Positions 1 to 8,464 of a stretch of DNA of 64,000 nucleotides are shown piece after piece (positions within the stretch are counted from its first letter, which is position 1; every line of letters begins with the position of its first letter). The position numbers and the translations under genes are program-made. The DNA lies in contig NZ_MTAW01000082.1 of NCBI RefSeq assembly GCF_002154725.1, positions 33,948-97,947 on the forward strand. Reading direction: 5' to 3'. The stretch comes from Nostoc sp. 106C. GTDB taxonomy: Bacteria; Cyanobacteriota; Cyanobacteriia; Cyanobacteriales; Nostocaceae. The notes beneath the pieces are model-generated. The model was given only the letters and a program-made list of their open reading frames with translations, was not told where the DNA came from and searched no databases.

Positions 1-175
1 TCACCCGATTGCCTGATAAAACCAAGGCATAGGTCATCATTTCAATGAGATTCTGGTGCGTAATTGGGACATGACGGGAACCCAGCAAGGCAATTCGTTT
101 AGAACCTGTTTGCTGGATTGTCGCTAGTTCTTGCGCTAATGTATCGAGGTTGATGAGGTCTGTTGACTGGCTCAA
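1..175 (-). CDS. DprA-like DNA recombination-mediator protein, N-terminal part
   Basis: The gene is cut by the left edge of the window, so only the first 58 codons are present. The reading frame gives a conserved-looking start (SQSTDLINLDTLAQELATIQ) followed by GSKRIALLGSRHVP, which resembles the Rossmann-like nucleotide-binding start of the cyanobacterial proteins annotated as DNA recombination-mediator protein A (DprA/Smf superfamily). Those proteins are thought to handle single-stranded DNA, but the cyanobacterial branch is poorly characterised. I chose the TTG at 173-175 because the family usually begins at this Ser-Gln-Ser. The frame stays open upstream of it, so an earlier start is possible. 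Confidence is moderate because the diagnostic C-terminal part lies outside the window. Confidence 0.6.
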   Translation of the reverse strand, partial: MSQSTDLINLDTLAQELATIQQTGSKRIALLGSRHVPITHQNLIEMMTYALVLSGNRV

Positions 176-572
176 AGATGAACGTAATGAGATGAAACGA
201 CCCAGATATTTTACCAAACAGAGTGTAAGTGCGAAGCTTACTTGAGTTAGACATTGCTACGTTTTCGCAATTAATGGCTTCGGTAGTTACATTTCTGGGT
301 TAAAAAAAGCTAAGGAGCCTCCAGACTCACCCTTAGACGCTTGACAAGGGTACTGAAAATAAAACTTTTTTGAGGAAATCAAGAAGGTTGAAAGTAAATT
401 TACAAAAATATGCTTGTATTTTGATTACCTACTACAACCAAGCATATCCTCATGGGGCTGAGGAAAAGCCCGCCATCTCCTAGGTGGTGATAGCGAACTG
501 ATTCCTCGGCAGTAATAAAATCCTCTAATAGATAACTGAGCATTTATGCTCTCAACTTTTGAGTTGATGAGG
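176..572. other. Intergenic region with strong hairpins, possible small RNA
   Basis: There is no coding frame here, but several inverted repeats are packed together. ATATGCTTG at 409-417 pairs with CAAGCATAT at 437-445. CCTCA and TGAGG flank GGGGC just after 447, and GGGCT and AGCCC enclose a short loop near 455-471. On the minus strand a GGAGGCTCC hairpin followed by a T-run lies near 303-325 and could end a transcript running leftward. The region may be the 5' leader of the downstream DprA-like gene or a separate RNA. I do not recognise it as 6S RNA, tmRNA, SRP RNA or Yfr1. Confidence 0.35.
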
Positions 573-1667
573 CTAAGGTAACGCTGCTGCTGGACTTAAC
601 CCAAGTTTAGACAACAAGCGTTCTAGGTCAAAATGCTCGCCCATCAACTCACGAATGCACTCTACCTTGATCGGTTCGTGAACACGTACTTGTCCAAACG
701 TGCGATCTACAATTTCTACAGTGGTGAGGGTATCTAAATCAACAGACAAAATGGGAATTTCTAGCTCGTCAGCACGACTAAGGATAAACTCGGGAGGTGG
801 GAGTTGTCCTGTGAGGATTAGGCATTGGGTAGAAGTTTCCAATGCTGCTTGCTGAATTTCCACGCGATCGCCCCCTGTCACCACTGCCATATTCCGGCGT
901 TTGCGGAAGTATTTGACAGCAGCGTTGACATTCATTGCACCAATTGCTAAACTTTCGACCATTAAATCTAGGCGATCGCTACGACAGAGAACTTCAGCTT
1001 TTAACTGCTTGACTAGTTCGCCGACGCTGACACTGCGTAGTAAGTCGCTTTTTGGTAACATTGCCAACACAGGAATTCCCTGCTGCTCTAAGAACGGGCG
1101 TAAGAGATTTGTTACAGATTCTAGTTTTTCGCTTGGAATATCATTAATCACTACACCAATTAAGCGATCGCCTATACCTTGCTTGGCAGATAATAGCGCT
1201 TCAACCGAGAGCAAAGATTTGTAGCGTGCTACCAACAATACACTGGCATCTAATGCTTCAGCCACTTCTGGCAAAGATAAGTTAAATAAATTACCTTCTG
1301 CCAAATCACCAGGTCCCTCTAGCAACACCAAATCTCCCTTGGAAATTGGTAAATATCGCTGTACTAGGGACTGCTGATAATCAGTTTTGTCTTCACCACG
1401 TAAGCGTTTTTGCACAGTTACTTCATCCAAAGCCAGCATTGTTGGTGCAACACGATTTTCGCTCAGGTTAAGGCTATGGGCAATGAACTGGACATCTTCC
1501 TCAAAGGCGCTACCAACAGATACATTGAAACACGTACCTAAAGGTTTGCCGTAGGAAATATCCAGTCCTGTTTGCTGTAGCTGATAAGACAAACCTAGAA
1601 CTGTAGCGGATTTACCACTGTAAGTCTCAGTTGATCCAATCAGCAAATATTTCGCGGATTTTGGCAC
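573..1667 (-). CDS. Phosphotransacetylase-family protein (BioD-like P-loop plus DRTGG domain)
   Basis: The 364-residue protein starts with a dethiobiotin-synthetase-like P-loop (GSTETYSGKSA, residues 11-21). Its C-terminal half contains a DRTGG-type segment (VVTGGDRVEIQ, near residue 262). This two-domain layout is that of proteins annotated as phosphotransacetylase family in cyanobacteria. They lack the true acetyltransferase domain of Pta, so the enzymatic role is unknown. DRTGG domains are usually regulatory, and the P-loop suggests ATP or nucleotide binding in the cytosol. Translation probably starts at the GTG at 1665-1667, which has AGGAG about seven bases upstream. It runs in the same direction as the EbsA-like gene upstream, 201 bases away. 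Confidence 0.7.
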   Translation of the reverse strand: MPKSAKYLLIGSTETYSGKSATVLGLSYQLQQTGLDISYGKPLGTCFNVSVGSAFEEDVQFIAHSLNLSENRVAPTMLALDEVTVQKRLRGEDKTDYQQSLVQRYLPISKGDLVLLEGPGDLAEGNLFNLSLPEVAEALDASVLLVARYKSLLSVEALLSAKQGIGDRLIGVVINDIPSEKLESVTNLLRPFLEQQGIPVLAMLPKSDLLRSVSVGELVKQLKAEVLCRSDRLDLMVESLAIGAMNVNAAVKYFRKRRNMAVVTGGDRVEIQQAALETSTQCLILTGQLPPPEFILSRADELEIPILSVDLDTLTTVEIVDRTFGQVRVHEPIKVECIRELMGEHFDLERLLSKLGLSPAAALP

Positions 1668-1868
1668 ACATGCACTCCTAAATTCAAAAGGAAGTAGAAT
1701 CCAGCTTGGTGTTTTCTAATTTTAGGTCGAACATAGCCATCGCTGTTGTTACAAACCTCATGTATAGGAGTTATTGCTCAAATCGCCAGAAAAATGAATG
1801 ATTCAAGATAAAGCCTTCTACTGGCGATATTACGACAATAATTGTGAAATTTTCAGGCTGCGCCAGAT

Positions 1869-2243
1869 TTATTCATCTATACGCAGCAGCTTGCGATAAA
1901 AAGCTTGAGAGAAATCGGTCAAGCGATGGCGTTTATAGTTGTCCATCAATTCAATTAAATATGTTATGAACTCGGAACTTGCCATCATCACCTCGTAACT
2001 TAGATCTGCATCGCCGTCAAACTGCATTCGGCAACGGGTCAAGTCTGAAGGTAGACTAGCAACATTCCAGGTGGCGACAAAGGGAATATTGTCACTAGCC
2101 TCTATTTTACGGTGACCTTCCAAAACGCCTTTTTGATAAAGACTGATGGCATAGGGTAAGAAATTGCGTCTGCTGCCCTGAATGTATGGAAGGTAAACAC
2201 TTGCTTGCTGTGGGGTGGCTGGCTGAAGTTGCTCAATAGACAT
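1869..2243 (-). CDS. ebsA: EbsA-like type IV pilus biogenesis protein
   Basis: This 124-residue soluble protein has no signal peptide or membrane segment. Its sequence (YLPYIQGSRRNFLPYAISLY, then CRMQFDGDADLSYEVMMAS) matches what I remember of cyanobacterial EbsA. In Synechococcus elongatus EbsA is needed for type IV pilus assembly and affects biofilm formation through a complex with pilus motor proteins. The length fits the family. The ATG at 2241-2243 is preceded by a TGAGGAA ribosome site. It may form a transcription unit with the BioD/DRTGG gene downstream, but the 200-base gap leaves room for a separate promoter. The assignment rests on recalled similarity only. Confidence 0.6.
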   Translation of the reverse strand: MSIEQLQPATPQQASVYLPYIQGSRRNFLPYAISLYQKGVLEGHRKIEASDNIPFVATWNVASLPSDLTRCRMQFDGDADLSYEVMMASSEFITYLIELMDNYKRHRLTDFSQAFYRKLLRIDE

Positions 2244-2882
2244 TGTTGATTATTCCTCAAGTTATGTAAAAGTAACTGGGGATGAAAGTTTGGGTAAAGA
2301 AGTAGGAGTAGGGAACACAAGAGAGAATTTTTCCCATTCTTGCGCCCGATTACTGGAGTATCTGGTATTGCGGGGAAGTAGGGGTCAATACTAAGTATTC
2401 CCAAAAAATTCTGGTTTACACATTCTCGGAAGATGAGGTAAGGATTCTACTTTCTGCCGAATACTGCTGAGTTGCGAGTTATACGAACTTGAATAGCAAA
2501 ACAATCAATGGAAAAGCCTTTGGCAGCGCCATCTGTGGTCAAGGCAATAAAGTTACTGTTAAGAAATATGTGAATGTCAGGTACAATAGGGTCGCATTAG
2601 CTTTTATTGAAGCTGAGAGCAATAACAATCAAAAATCTCTTCTATCTAGAGATAGATGCTGTTATTGTGACTTCTCTCAACAACTAGCTGTTGCTACTTG
2701 GCGATCGCTTTACCTCAACTAGAGTTGCCATTCATCAGCAATTCTACTGGCTCTATTTTGAGTCAGAAACGGTAAAAAATTACTGCCAATCCAGGGAGCT
2801 CAAGGTTATACAGTTTGGTGTTACCTGATTCTCAGCTTCTTTACAGGCGTAGACAAATAGTGGTTTTTGAATCAAGTAACCT
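2244..2882. other. Intergenic region between divergent genes, no gene recognised
   Basis: This 639-base stretch separates the leftward EbsA-like gene from the rightward glycosyltransferase and must hold both promoters. An open frame at 2489-2722 (77 codons, TTG start, no ribosome site, Cys-rich and low-complexity product) does not look like a protein. One HIP1-type GCGATCGC is present near 2701. I see no terminator, repeat element or RNA gene that I can support. Confidence 0.5.
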
Positions 2883-4292
2883 ATGCCAGCGAATTTCTGG
2901 CCCGAAGACGATTCTAGCAACGAGCTTGCTCCGCTTAACTCTCTGTTGTCTGACCTCTCAGCAACCGAGGAGTTAGTAGTAGATACAGAACCTTTGTTTC
3001 TACCATTCCGGTTTCAAGGACGCAGACGCAAAGCGGCTCTAGTTTTGACTATAGTCTGGAGTAGCACGATCGCTCTGCATTTAGCTTCCTGGGGTTTTTT
3101 ATTCGTACTGGGACTGACCACTATTCTGGGTATTCACGCTTTGGAGGTGGTATTTGCCAAACCCCGGCGTCATCCAAAACAAATACAGGGAGATTTACCT
3201 TCTGTTTCTGTTTTAGTGTCAGCCAAAAATGAGGAAGCAGTAATTGGCAGATTAGTCAAGAGTCTTTGCAGTCTGGAATATCCAGATGGAAAGTACGAAC
3301 TATGGATTATTGACGATAACAGCAGTGACAGCACACCGGAGTTATTAACAGAACTGGCAAAGGAATACAAACAACTTAAGATTCTCCGGCGTTCAGCGCA
3401 AGCTACTGGCGGTAAGTCTGGGGCATTGAATCAAGTTTTACCTCTGACTAAGGGCGAAATCATCGCCGTGTTTGATGCCGATGCTCAAGTATCACCAGAC
3501 TTGTTGCAACAGGTAGTACCTTTGTTCCAAAGAGAAAAGGTAGGGGCGGTGCAGGTACGAAAAGCGATCGCCAATGCCAAAGAAAATTTTTGGACTAAAG
3601 GCCAAATGGCGGAGATGGCGCTTGATACCTATTTTCAGCAACAACGGACTGCCCTTGGTGGGATTGGCGAACTGCGGGGTAACGGTCAATTTGTCCGGCG
3701 CGCAGCGTTGGCAAGTTGCGGTGGGTGGAACGAAGAAACGATCACCGATGACTTGGATTTGACCCTGCGCTTACATCTAGACAACTGGGATATTGAGTGT
3801 GTATTCTCGCCAGCGGTAGAAGAAGAAGGGGTGACAAATGCGATCGCACTTTGGCATCAGCGCAACCGTTGGGCAGAAGGTGGATATCAGCGCTATTTGG
3901 ATTACTGGGATTTGCTCCTGAAAAATCGCTTGGGGGTGCGCAAAACCTGGGATCTACTGAGCTTTATGCTGATTATGTATATCTTACCAACGGCAGCAGT
4001 ACCAGATTTATTAATGGCGATCGCTCGCCATCGTCCACCAATCTTAGGCCCCATCACTGGCTTGTCTGTTAGCTTGTCAATGATCGGGATGTTCACTGGT
4101 TTGAGGCGGATTCATCAAGGGCAAAAATTCCAGTTTTCTACATATTTACTGTTACTGCTGCAAACTCTACGTGGCACTTTATATATGTTCCACTGGTTGG
4201 TAGTCATGAGCAGTGCTACTGCCCGGATGTCATTACGGCAAAAACGCCTGAAATGGGTAAAAACTGTGCATACAGGCATAGAGAAAGCGTAA
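2883..4292 (+). CDS. Membrane family 2 glycosyltransferase, cellulose-synthase-like
   Basis: The 469-residue protein carries the processive GT2 signature in order. Membrane helices span about residues 52-90, then comes a GT-A domain with VSAKNEE (112-118), the DDN nucleotide-binding site (144-146), the metal-binding DAD (198-200), TDD as likely catalytic base (288-290) and QRNRW (326-330), which holds the acceptor in the channel. Several C-terminal helices follow (about 355-450). Such enzymes polymerise and export beta-linked sugars or make glycolipids at the cytoplasmic membrane. There are no neighbouring cellulose accessory genes (bcsB, bcsZ) and no PilZ domain, so the product is unknown; an exopolysaccharide is the simplest inference. 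It converges on dnaX with a shared hairpin terminator between them. Confidence 0.8.
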   Translation: MPANFWPEDDSSNELAPLNSLLSDLSATEELVVDTEPLFLPFRFQGRRRKAALVLTIVWSSTIALHLASWGFLFVLGLTTILGIHALEVVFAKPRRHPKQIQGDLPSVSVLVSAKNEEAVIGRLVKSLCSLEYPDGKYELWIIDDNSSDSTPELLTELAKEYKQLKILRRSAQATGGKSGALNQVLPLTKGEIIAVFDADAQVSPDLLQQVVPLFQREKVGAVQVRKAIANAKENFWTKGQMAEMALDTYFQQQRTALGGIGELRGNGQFVRRAALASCGGWNEETITDDLDLTLRLHLDNWDIECVFSPAVEEEGVTNAIALWHQRNRWAEGGYQRYLDYWDLLLKNRLGVRKTWDLLSFMLIMYILPTAAVPDLLMAIARHRPPILGPITGLSVSLSMIGMFTGLRRIHQGQKFQFSTYLLLLLQTLRGTLYMFHWLVVMSSATARMSLRQKRLKWVKTVHTGIEKA

Positions 4293-4301
4293 AACAGTCA
4301 A

Positions 4302-4329
4302 GGGACAAAGATTATTTTTCCTTTGTCCC
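4302..4329. terminator. Bidirectional hairpin between glycosyltransferase and dnaX
   Basis: GGGACAAAG at 4302-4310 pairs perfectly with CTTTGTCCC at 4321-4329 around a T-rich ten-base loop. It lies in the 58 bases between two convergent stop codons (4292 and 4351). No long T-run follows on the plus strand, so efficiency as an intrinsic terminator is uncertain. Confidence 0.6.
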
Positions 4330-4350
4330 CTTTCCCTCATCTCCTGATTT

Positions 4351-6735
4351 CTATTCATCATCGAGATCTGATTCATCTAGCAAATCAGATCCAACCATAG
4401 TTTCAGAAAAAGCTGCTGCATCATCTGACAGGCGGATGATTTGGCCTTGAAAAAATTCTGCTAATCGCTGAGCTGCGATCGCTACTTCATCAGTTTCCCA
4501 ATCACCAGAAGTTGTTGGGGTTGGAGGCGGTGGCAAAGTTTGCACGCTACTGTTACCTTTAGGCGCTGACTCAGTTTTTGTTGGTGCTGGTGTGGGTGTT
4601 GGCTGTACTGGCGCAGGTGGTGGAATTTGCTTGTCGTAACTGGGAGGCGATGGCTGCTTAAGCTTCGATGAGCCATTAGCTGGAGACTCTTTCTTCGCTG
4701 AAGTAGAGGTTGAGGGATTTCCGATTTCTAAGCTGACTTTGACTTCCCGCTGGAAAGTTTGCTGAAAAGCAGCTGTAATCATCTGCAAGTCAGTTTGAAC
4801 TTTTTTATACCATGCTGATTTCACACCAACACGGGCATAGGCACCATCAAATTCCATGAGATGGCACATTTGCCGCAGTAACTCTCGCCTGGGTATCTGT
4901 TGAATATTACTGAGGACTTGCTGCCAAACTTGGGTAAAATCCGCTTCTGTCTCTTCAATTAACTCTGGTACTGGTGGTGATGCTGCTGGGGTTACTGGTT
5001 GTACCGGTGGATGTAATGGCTGCGGTTCCTCAGGTGGCTGAGAAACGGTGATAGTCTCTGAAGGCTGTGATGATACAGCCTTCAAAGCAGAGATGTTATT
5101 TGCTGGCGGTGAGAGTGGGGAAACCGGGGGTGAAGCAACAGTAGGAGCAGAGGAGATGATGGGAGGTGAGCTTGGTGATACAACTGGCGCGCTTACTCTT
5201 GGTGCTACGCTTGCGGCTTGCACCGGAATATTTGCACTTGGTAACAATCCCAGCAATGTCACCTCTAACCACAAACGTGGCTGGGTTGTGTTTTTAATTT
5301 GTACTTCTGCTTCGCGTAAATGTTTCTGTCCTGCCAAAATTGTACTTATGTCTAGCTTCTGGGCTAATCCAATAAATGCTTGCCAGGTTTGCTGAGTACA
5401 AGCAACCAAATCATGGCGGTTAGGTGCAGTTTTCGCAATGAGTAAATCACGATAGCAAGCGGCGAGATTTTGCAAAATAGTCAGCGGTTCTCGACCACGA
5501 TTGAGGATGTTGCGAGTAGAGTCGAGAACTGCTTCTGCATGATCTTGAGCGATCGCATCTAACAGCGCTAGCAAGTCCCGTTCGCTGACTGAACCAACTA
5601 AATCCCAAACTCTGTCTGGGATGATTTCGCCCGACAACAGCGCTAATTGGTCGAGTAGACTTTCCGCATCCCGCAATCCTCCCTGAGCAATTTGAGCTAC
5701 TAAGGTGACAGCATCCAGGGAAATATGAATGTTTTCTTTGTGAGCGATCGCACTTAAATGCTTGACCATCGCCTCTAAGTTGATGCGTCTAAAATCAAAC
5801 CTTTGACAGCGGGAAATAATTGTGGGCAATACTCGCTGGGGGTCGGTTGTCGCTAGTACAAAGACCACGTGTTTTGGTGGCTCTTCCAGTGTTTTTAGTA
5901 ACGCATTGAACGCCTGGGTACTGAGCATATGGCAATTATGAACCAACAGCCCATTTGCCACAAAGTTATGGTTGTCTTCAACTTCAATATCGTAGACTTG
6001 CTCAACCCCAGCGAGGTAAACAGATTCTACCGTCGCCAAATTTGTAAATGAGGCTGCCGCATCCACATTCACAGGAGATAGTATCTTCACTCCTTCTTTT
6101 ACGTCCTTTGCTGCTACCCATCCCCGATCTGTCCTAACTAAATGATTGCCAGTACATCTGATTTCTCCTTTGGTAGTTTTGATGACTAGAGTTTGACGTT
6201 CTCCTTGGTCTAACCAGCGTACAACTTGCTTAAATTCCCACTTTTCTGATGAGTCATTGTAACTAAGGACTCTCTTGTTCTTGATATTGGGATCATCAAT
6301 TCTCAGAAGTCCTTCATCAGTTAAAACTAGGGAATCTCCAGTCAAGCATTCGTCGATGACATACACCTTATAGCGGCACTGTACAGGAGCGAACTGCGCC
6401 TTTTCAATAATTTCGCGGATGTTATCAACACCAGTGTTGCTGGCCGCGTCGATTTCAATTACATCTAAGGAGTAACCCTTAGTAATACCCTGACAAACAT
6501 CGCATACGCCACAGGGTTCGGCAGTCGGTTTACCACTCCCAAGACAATTGAGGGATTTGGCGAGAATCCGCGCACTAGAAGTTTTTCCTGTACCTCTAGG
6601 TCCAGTAAACAAATAGGCTGGAGCGATTTTAGATGAGCAGATCGCGTTAGTGAGGGTAGTAGCGATCGCCTCTTGTCCCACTAGTTCAGCAAAACTCTTT
6701 GGGCGATACTTGTGGTGCAGTGGTTCGTAAGACAT
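4351..6735 (-). CDS. dnaX: DNA polymerase III gamma/tau subunit with in-frame intein
   Basis: DnaX loads the sliding clamp and, as tau, tethers polymerases and helicase. The AAA+ domain shows Walker A (GPRGTGKTS, 45-53), zinc-binding cysteines (C64, C75, C78, C81) and Walker B VYVIDE (124-129). The host sequence is interrupted directly after that motif by an intein at residues 130-267 and resumes as CHMLSTQAF; the sensor region follows. A long Pro/Ser/Thr-rich linker (about residues 515-610 and 690-745) separates the AAA+ part from the C-terminal segment. Without the intein the product is about 656 residues, normal for cyanobacteria. The ATG at 6733-6735 gives the family start MSYEPLHHKYRP. 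I saw no evident slippery A-run for a gamma frameshift. Confidence 0.95.
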   Translation of the reverse strand: MSYEPLHHKYRPKSFAELVGQEAIATTLTNAICSSKIAPAYLFTGPRGTGKTSSARILAKSLNCLGSGKPTAEPCGVCDVCQGITKGYSLDVIEIDAASNTGVDNIREIIEKAQFAPVQCRYKVYVIDECLTGDSLVLTDEGLLRIDDPNIKNKRVLSYNDSSEKWEFKQVVRWLDQGERQTLVIKTTKGEIRCTGNHLVRTDRGWVAAKDVKEGVKILSPVNVDAAASFTNLATVESVYLAGVEQVYDIEVEDNHNFVANGLLVHNCHMLSTQAFNALLKTLEEPPKHVVFVLATTDPQRVLPTIISRCQRFDFRRINLEAMVKHLSAIAHKENIHISLDAVTLVAQIAQGGLRDAESLLDQLALLSGEIIPDRVWDLVGSVSERDLLALLDAIAQDHAEAVLDSTRNILNRGREPLTILQNLAACYRDLLIAKTAPNRHDLVACTQQTWQAFIGLAQKLDISTILAGQKHLREAEVQIKNTTQPRLWLEVTLLGLLPSANIPVQAASVAPRVSAPVVSPSSPPIISSAPTVASPPVSPLSPPANNISALKAVSSQPSETITVSQPPEEPQPLHPPVQPVTPAASPPVPELIEETEADFTQVWQQVLSNIQQIPRRELLRQMCHLMEFDGAYARVGVKSAWYKKVQTDLQMITAAFQQTFQREVKVSLEIGNPSTSTSAKKESPANGSSKLKQPSPPSYDKQIPPPAPVQPTPTPAPTKTESAPKGNSSVQTLPPPPTPTTSGDWETDEVAIAAQRLAEFFQGQIIRLSDDAAAFSETMVGSDLLDESDLDDE
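5935..6348 (-). other. DnaX mini-intein (138 aa, no homing endonuclease)
   Basis: The element is in frame inside dnaX and splits the DExx box after VYVIDE. It begins with Cys (CLTGDSLVLTDEG, block A), has a TGNH motif with Thr and His of block B, and ends in the C-terminal splicing blocks (YDIEVEDNHNFVANG, then His-Asn). The first residue of the following extein is Cys, so all splicing residues are present and the intein should be active. At 138 residues there is no room for a LAGLIDADG endonuclease, whereas the Synechocystis DnaX intein at this kind of site is much longer. This copy therefore cannot home by itself. Confidence 0.93.
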
Positions 6736-7459
6736 AAGATTGCAGCACCCAGTCGAGTTTGGGATTCTACGATGAGGATATTTTTAGAGGTTAAACTTGC
6801 CTTTTTTGACTTCAGGGCACTTGCTACAACAGTAAGGCAGCATGGTGAGTCTAAGTCTAGACTAGGGTTAGTCGAATTCTACTCCCAAGGAGATCCGCAG
6901 GGCAGCTTACCTGAGGCTAGATTAACAAGTTTGCTACTTTTTCCCATGAAAAAATGTCTTGGGAAACCCCAAATTCTTGTTTCCAAATCATTAACTACTG
7001 TTTAACAGTTAGTACACTATTTTTATATTGGTTATTGTTACTCAGTTGTTAGATTCAAAATTTATGTGCTTTCGTGTAGCACTTTTTTAGCCATATTTGT
7101 ACAGGCACAACCGAAGAGGTTTTCTCCTGTGGCAATACACCAATTATATCAGATGAGGACTGGTCTTAAAAGTTAAATGGCTATATTTTATACTTTTAAA
7201 TTTAAGTATTATAATTAGCCTTTGTTCTCTGCTCCTGCTGCCCCTACTTCGATATCAAGCGTAGCTTTTAGCTTTTGCGCTATATCTGGTAAACTACCGA
7301 GAACCAAACTCTACTTTAGTCTATTCTTCGAGTTTTGCGTTGCAGCATGAGCAATAGAAAGTTTTTTCAAACAGGAGTTCATGACTGTAGATGAATTATT
7401 GAATTGATTAAGGCTATAGTACAGTGCGATCGCTACAATCTTAGGGTAACGAATACTCA
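6736..7459. other. Long intergenic region between dnaX and the CHAT partner gene
   Basis: This 724-base stretch contains the dnaX promoter (leftward) and the promoter of the small partner gene (rightward). A frame at 6712-7005 is a composition artefact. The last 60 bases, which include the HIP1 site at about 7427 and GCTACAATCTTAGG, closely resemble the region upstream of the CHAT gene near 8425. I see no RNA gene or mobile element here. Confidence 0.5.
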
Positions 7460-7471
7460 ATGGTGCAGCAG

Positions 7472-8158
7472 ATGCTCAGGCGGCTAATTCAGTGGCTTAA
7501 AAAGTTTTTTCAAAGCTTGTTTGGGGCGAAACCAACCCGCTCTCAAGTTAGGAGAGATATCCCCCAAGAACCACCGCCACAACTCAGCGATACAGATTTG
7601 GAATTTCTGTTCAACGAACTTTTGGAAGGCGTGCATCAAGCACGAGGCCAAGCGTGGGCAGTAAAGTGGCTAAATAATATTGAACATCGCATCCCGACTG
7701 AACGTTGGGTTCAGTGGTTAGGGGTTTTAGGAGAAAGATTGCTAGCATCACCGACACCTAATAATGAATTAGCAACGCGGTTAGTACAATTAGGTGACCT
7801 AGGTGTTGGTGAAGTAGGAGACGTTGCCTATGATATTGGGATGCAACTTTTGACGCGCAATCAAGGCGGTGAGCCAATTTGGGAATATGCAGGGCCAGAT
7901 GCTGTGAAAGTATCACCACCCCAAGAGAGCGAATCGTTAGCAGATGCAGCGCAGACAGAAGATAATTTCTCCGAGGAAGGTTACCAAACCGTTACATTGG
8001 AACAATTGTTTGCCATGATGCAGGAGGATGAAACCTTATGCCAGCAGGTTGCCCAACAACTGGGTCTGGAAACAAACGATCCCCAAGCTATTATTCAAGC
8101 ATTAATTAATCAGTACCATGCTGCAAATCAAGAGGCTACAGAACAAACAGAATCTTGA
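7472..8158 (+). CDS. Small paralogue of the CHAT protein N-terminal domain
   Basis: The first ~140 residues are clearly related to the start of the TPR-CHAT protein encoded next door. They share MLRRL.QWLKK.FQ, DLE.LF..LLEGV.QARG, IP.ERW..WL...GERLL.SP.PN and the GD..YDIG motif. The first 15 residues form a basic amphipathic helix that could bind membrane. After the shared domain comes WEYAGPDA (the neighbour has WEYEGEDA) and then an acidic tail (TLEQLFAMMQEDETLCQQVAQQLG) that looks helical. There is no signal peptide and no catalytic motif. An in-frame ATG at 7460 would add four residues, but the paralogue starts at the ATG equivalent to 7472. A role as partner, regulator or substrate of the CHAT protease is an inference from the shared domain and adjacency. 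Confidence 0.75.
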   Translation: MLRRLIQWLKKFFQSLFGAKPTRSQVRRDIPQEPPPQLSDTDLEFLFNELLEGVHQARGQAWAVKWLNNIEHRIPTERWVQWLGVLGERLLASPTPNNELATRLVQLGDLGVGEVGDVAYDIGMQLLTRNQGGEPIWEYAGPDAVKVSPPQESESLADAAQTEDNFSEEGYQTVTLEQLFAMMQEDETLCQQVAQQLGLETNDPQAIIQALINQYHAANQEATEQTES

Positions 8159-8464
8159 CTTTCCTGGCCAAAAGCAAAAAAATAGTGCCACAGCGGAGAA
8201 TTCAAAATTCCAGTTGAGGTCAACCATCATATTCTCTAATGACCTATGCCTCATGCCTCATTTTCAAGCTAAACTCCCACAGGATAAAGCCCACAACAAG
8301 GGCATGAAAATATTTCTTTCCCTGTTCCCTGTTCCCTGTTCCCTGTTTTCAAGACAGTTCACAACTTTTTCATCTTGTTAATGGTGGGTTTTTACGTAAT
8401 TCACGATCTTTTTAACACAACGATGGCTACAATCTAGGTTAAACAAAATCCAAGAGTGTGACAG
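8159..8464. other. Intergenic region with short tandem repeats and duplicated promoter
   Basis: The gap between the two paralogous genes holds four perfect TTCCCTG units (8318-8345), a seven-base STRR array typical of heterocystous cyanobacteria. Close to the CHAT start, the block GATGGCTACAATCTAGGTTAAAC matches the block before the first gene, so the duplication included upstream control sequence. Confidence 0.7.
8318..8345. repeat. STRR array, (TTCCCTG)x4
   Basis: Four exact copies of a seven-base unit. Slippage at such arrays is common in Nostocales, and copy number probably varies between strains. Confidence 0.9.

Noticed and set aside
2489..2722. 77-codon frame before the glycosyltransferase
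   Set aside because: TTG start, no ribosome site and a product without family-like pattern or consistent codon use.
6840..6945. Possible tRNA or RNA gene in the dnaX upstream region
   Set aside because: GGTTAGTCGAATTCT vaguely resembles a T-loop, but no acceptor stem or anticodon arm can be drawn.
6712..7005. 97-codon frame upstream of dnaX
   Set aside because: It overlaps the dnaX start on the opposite strand, and the product has no recognisable pattern; likely chance.
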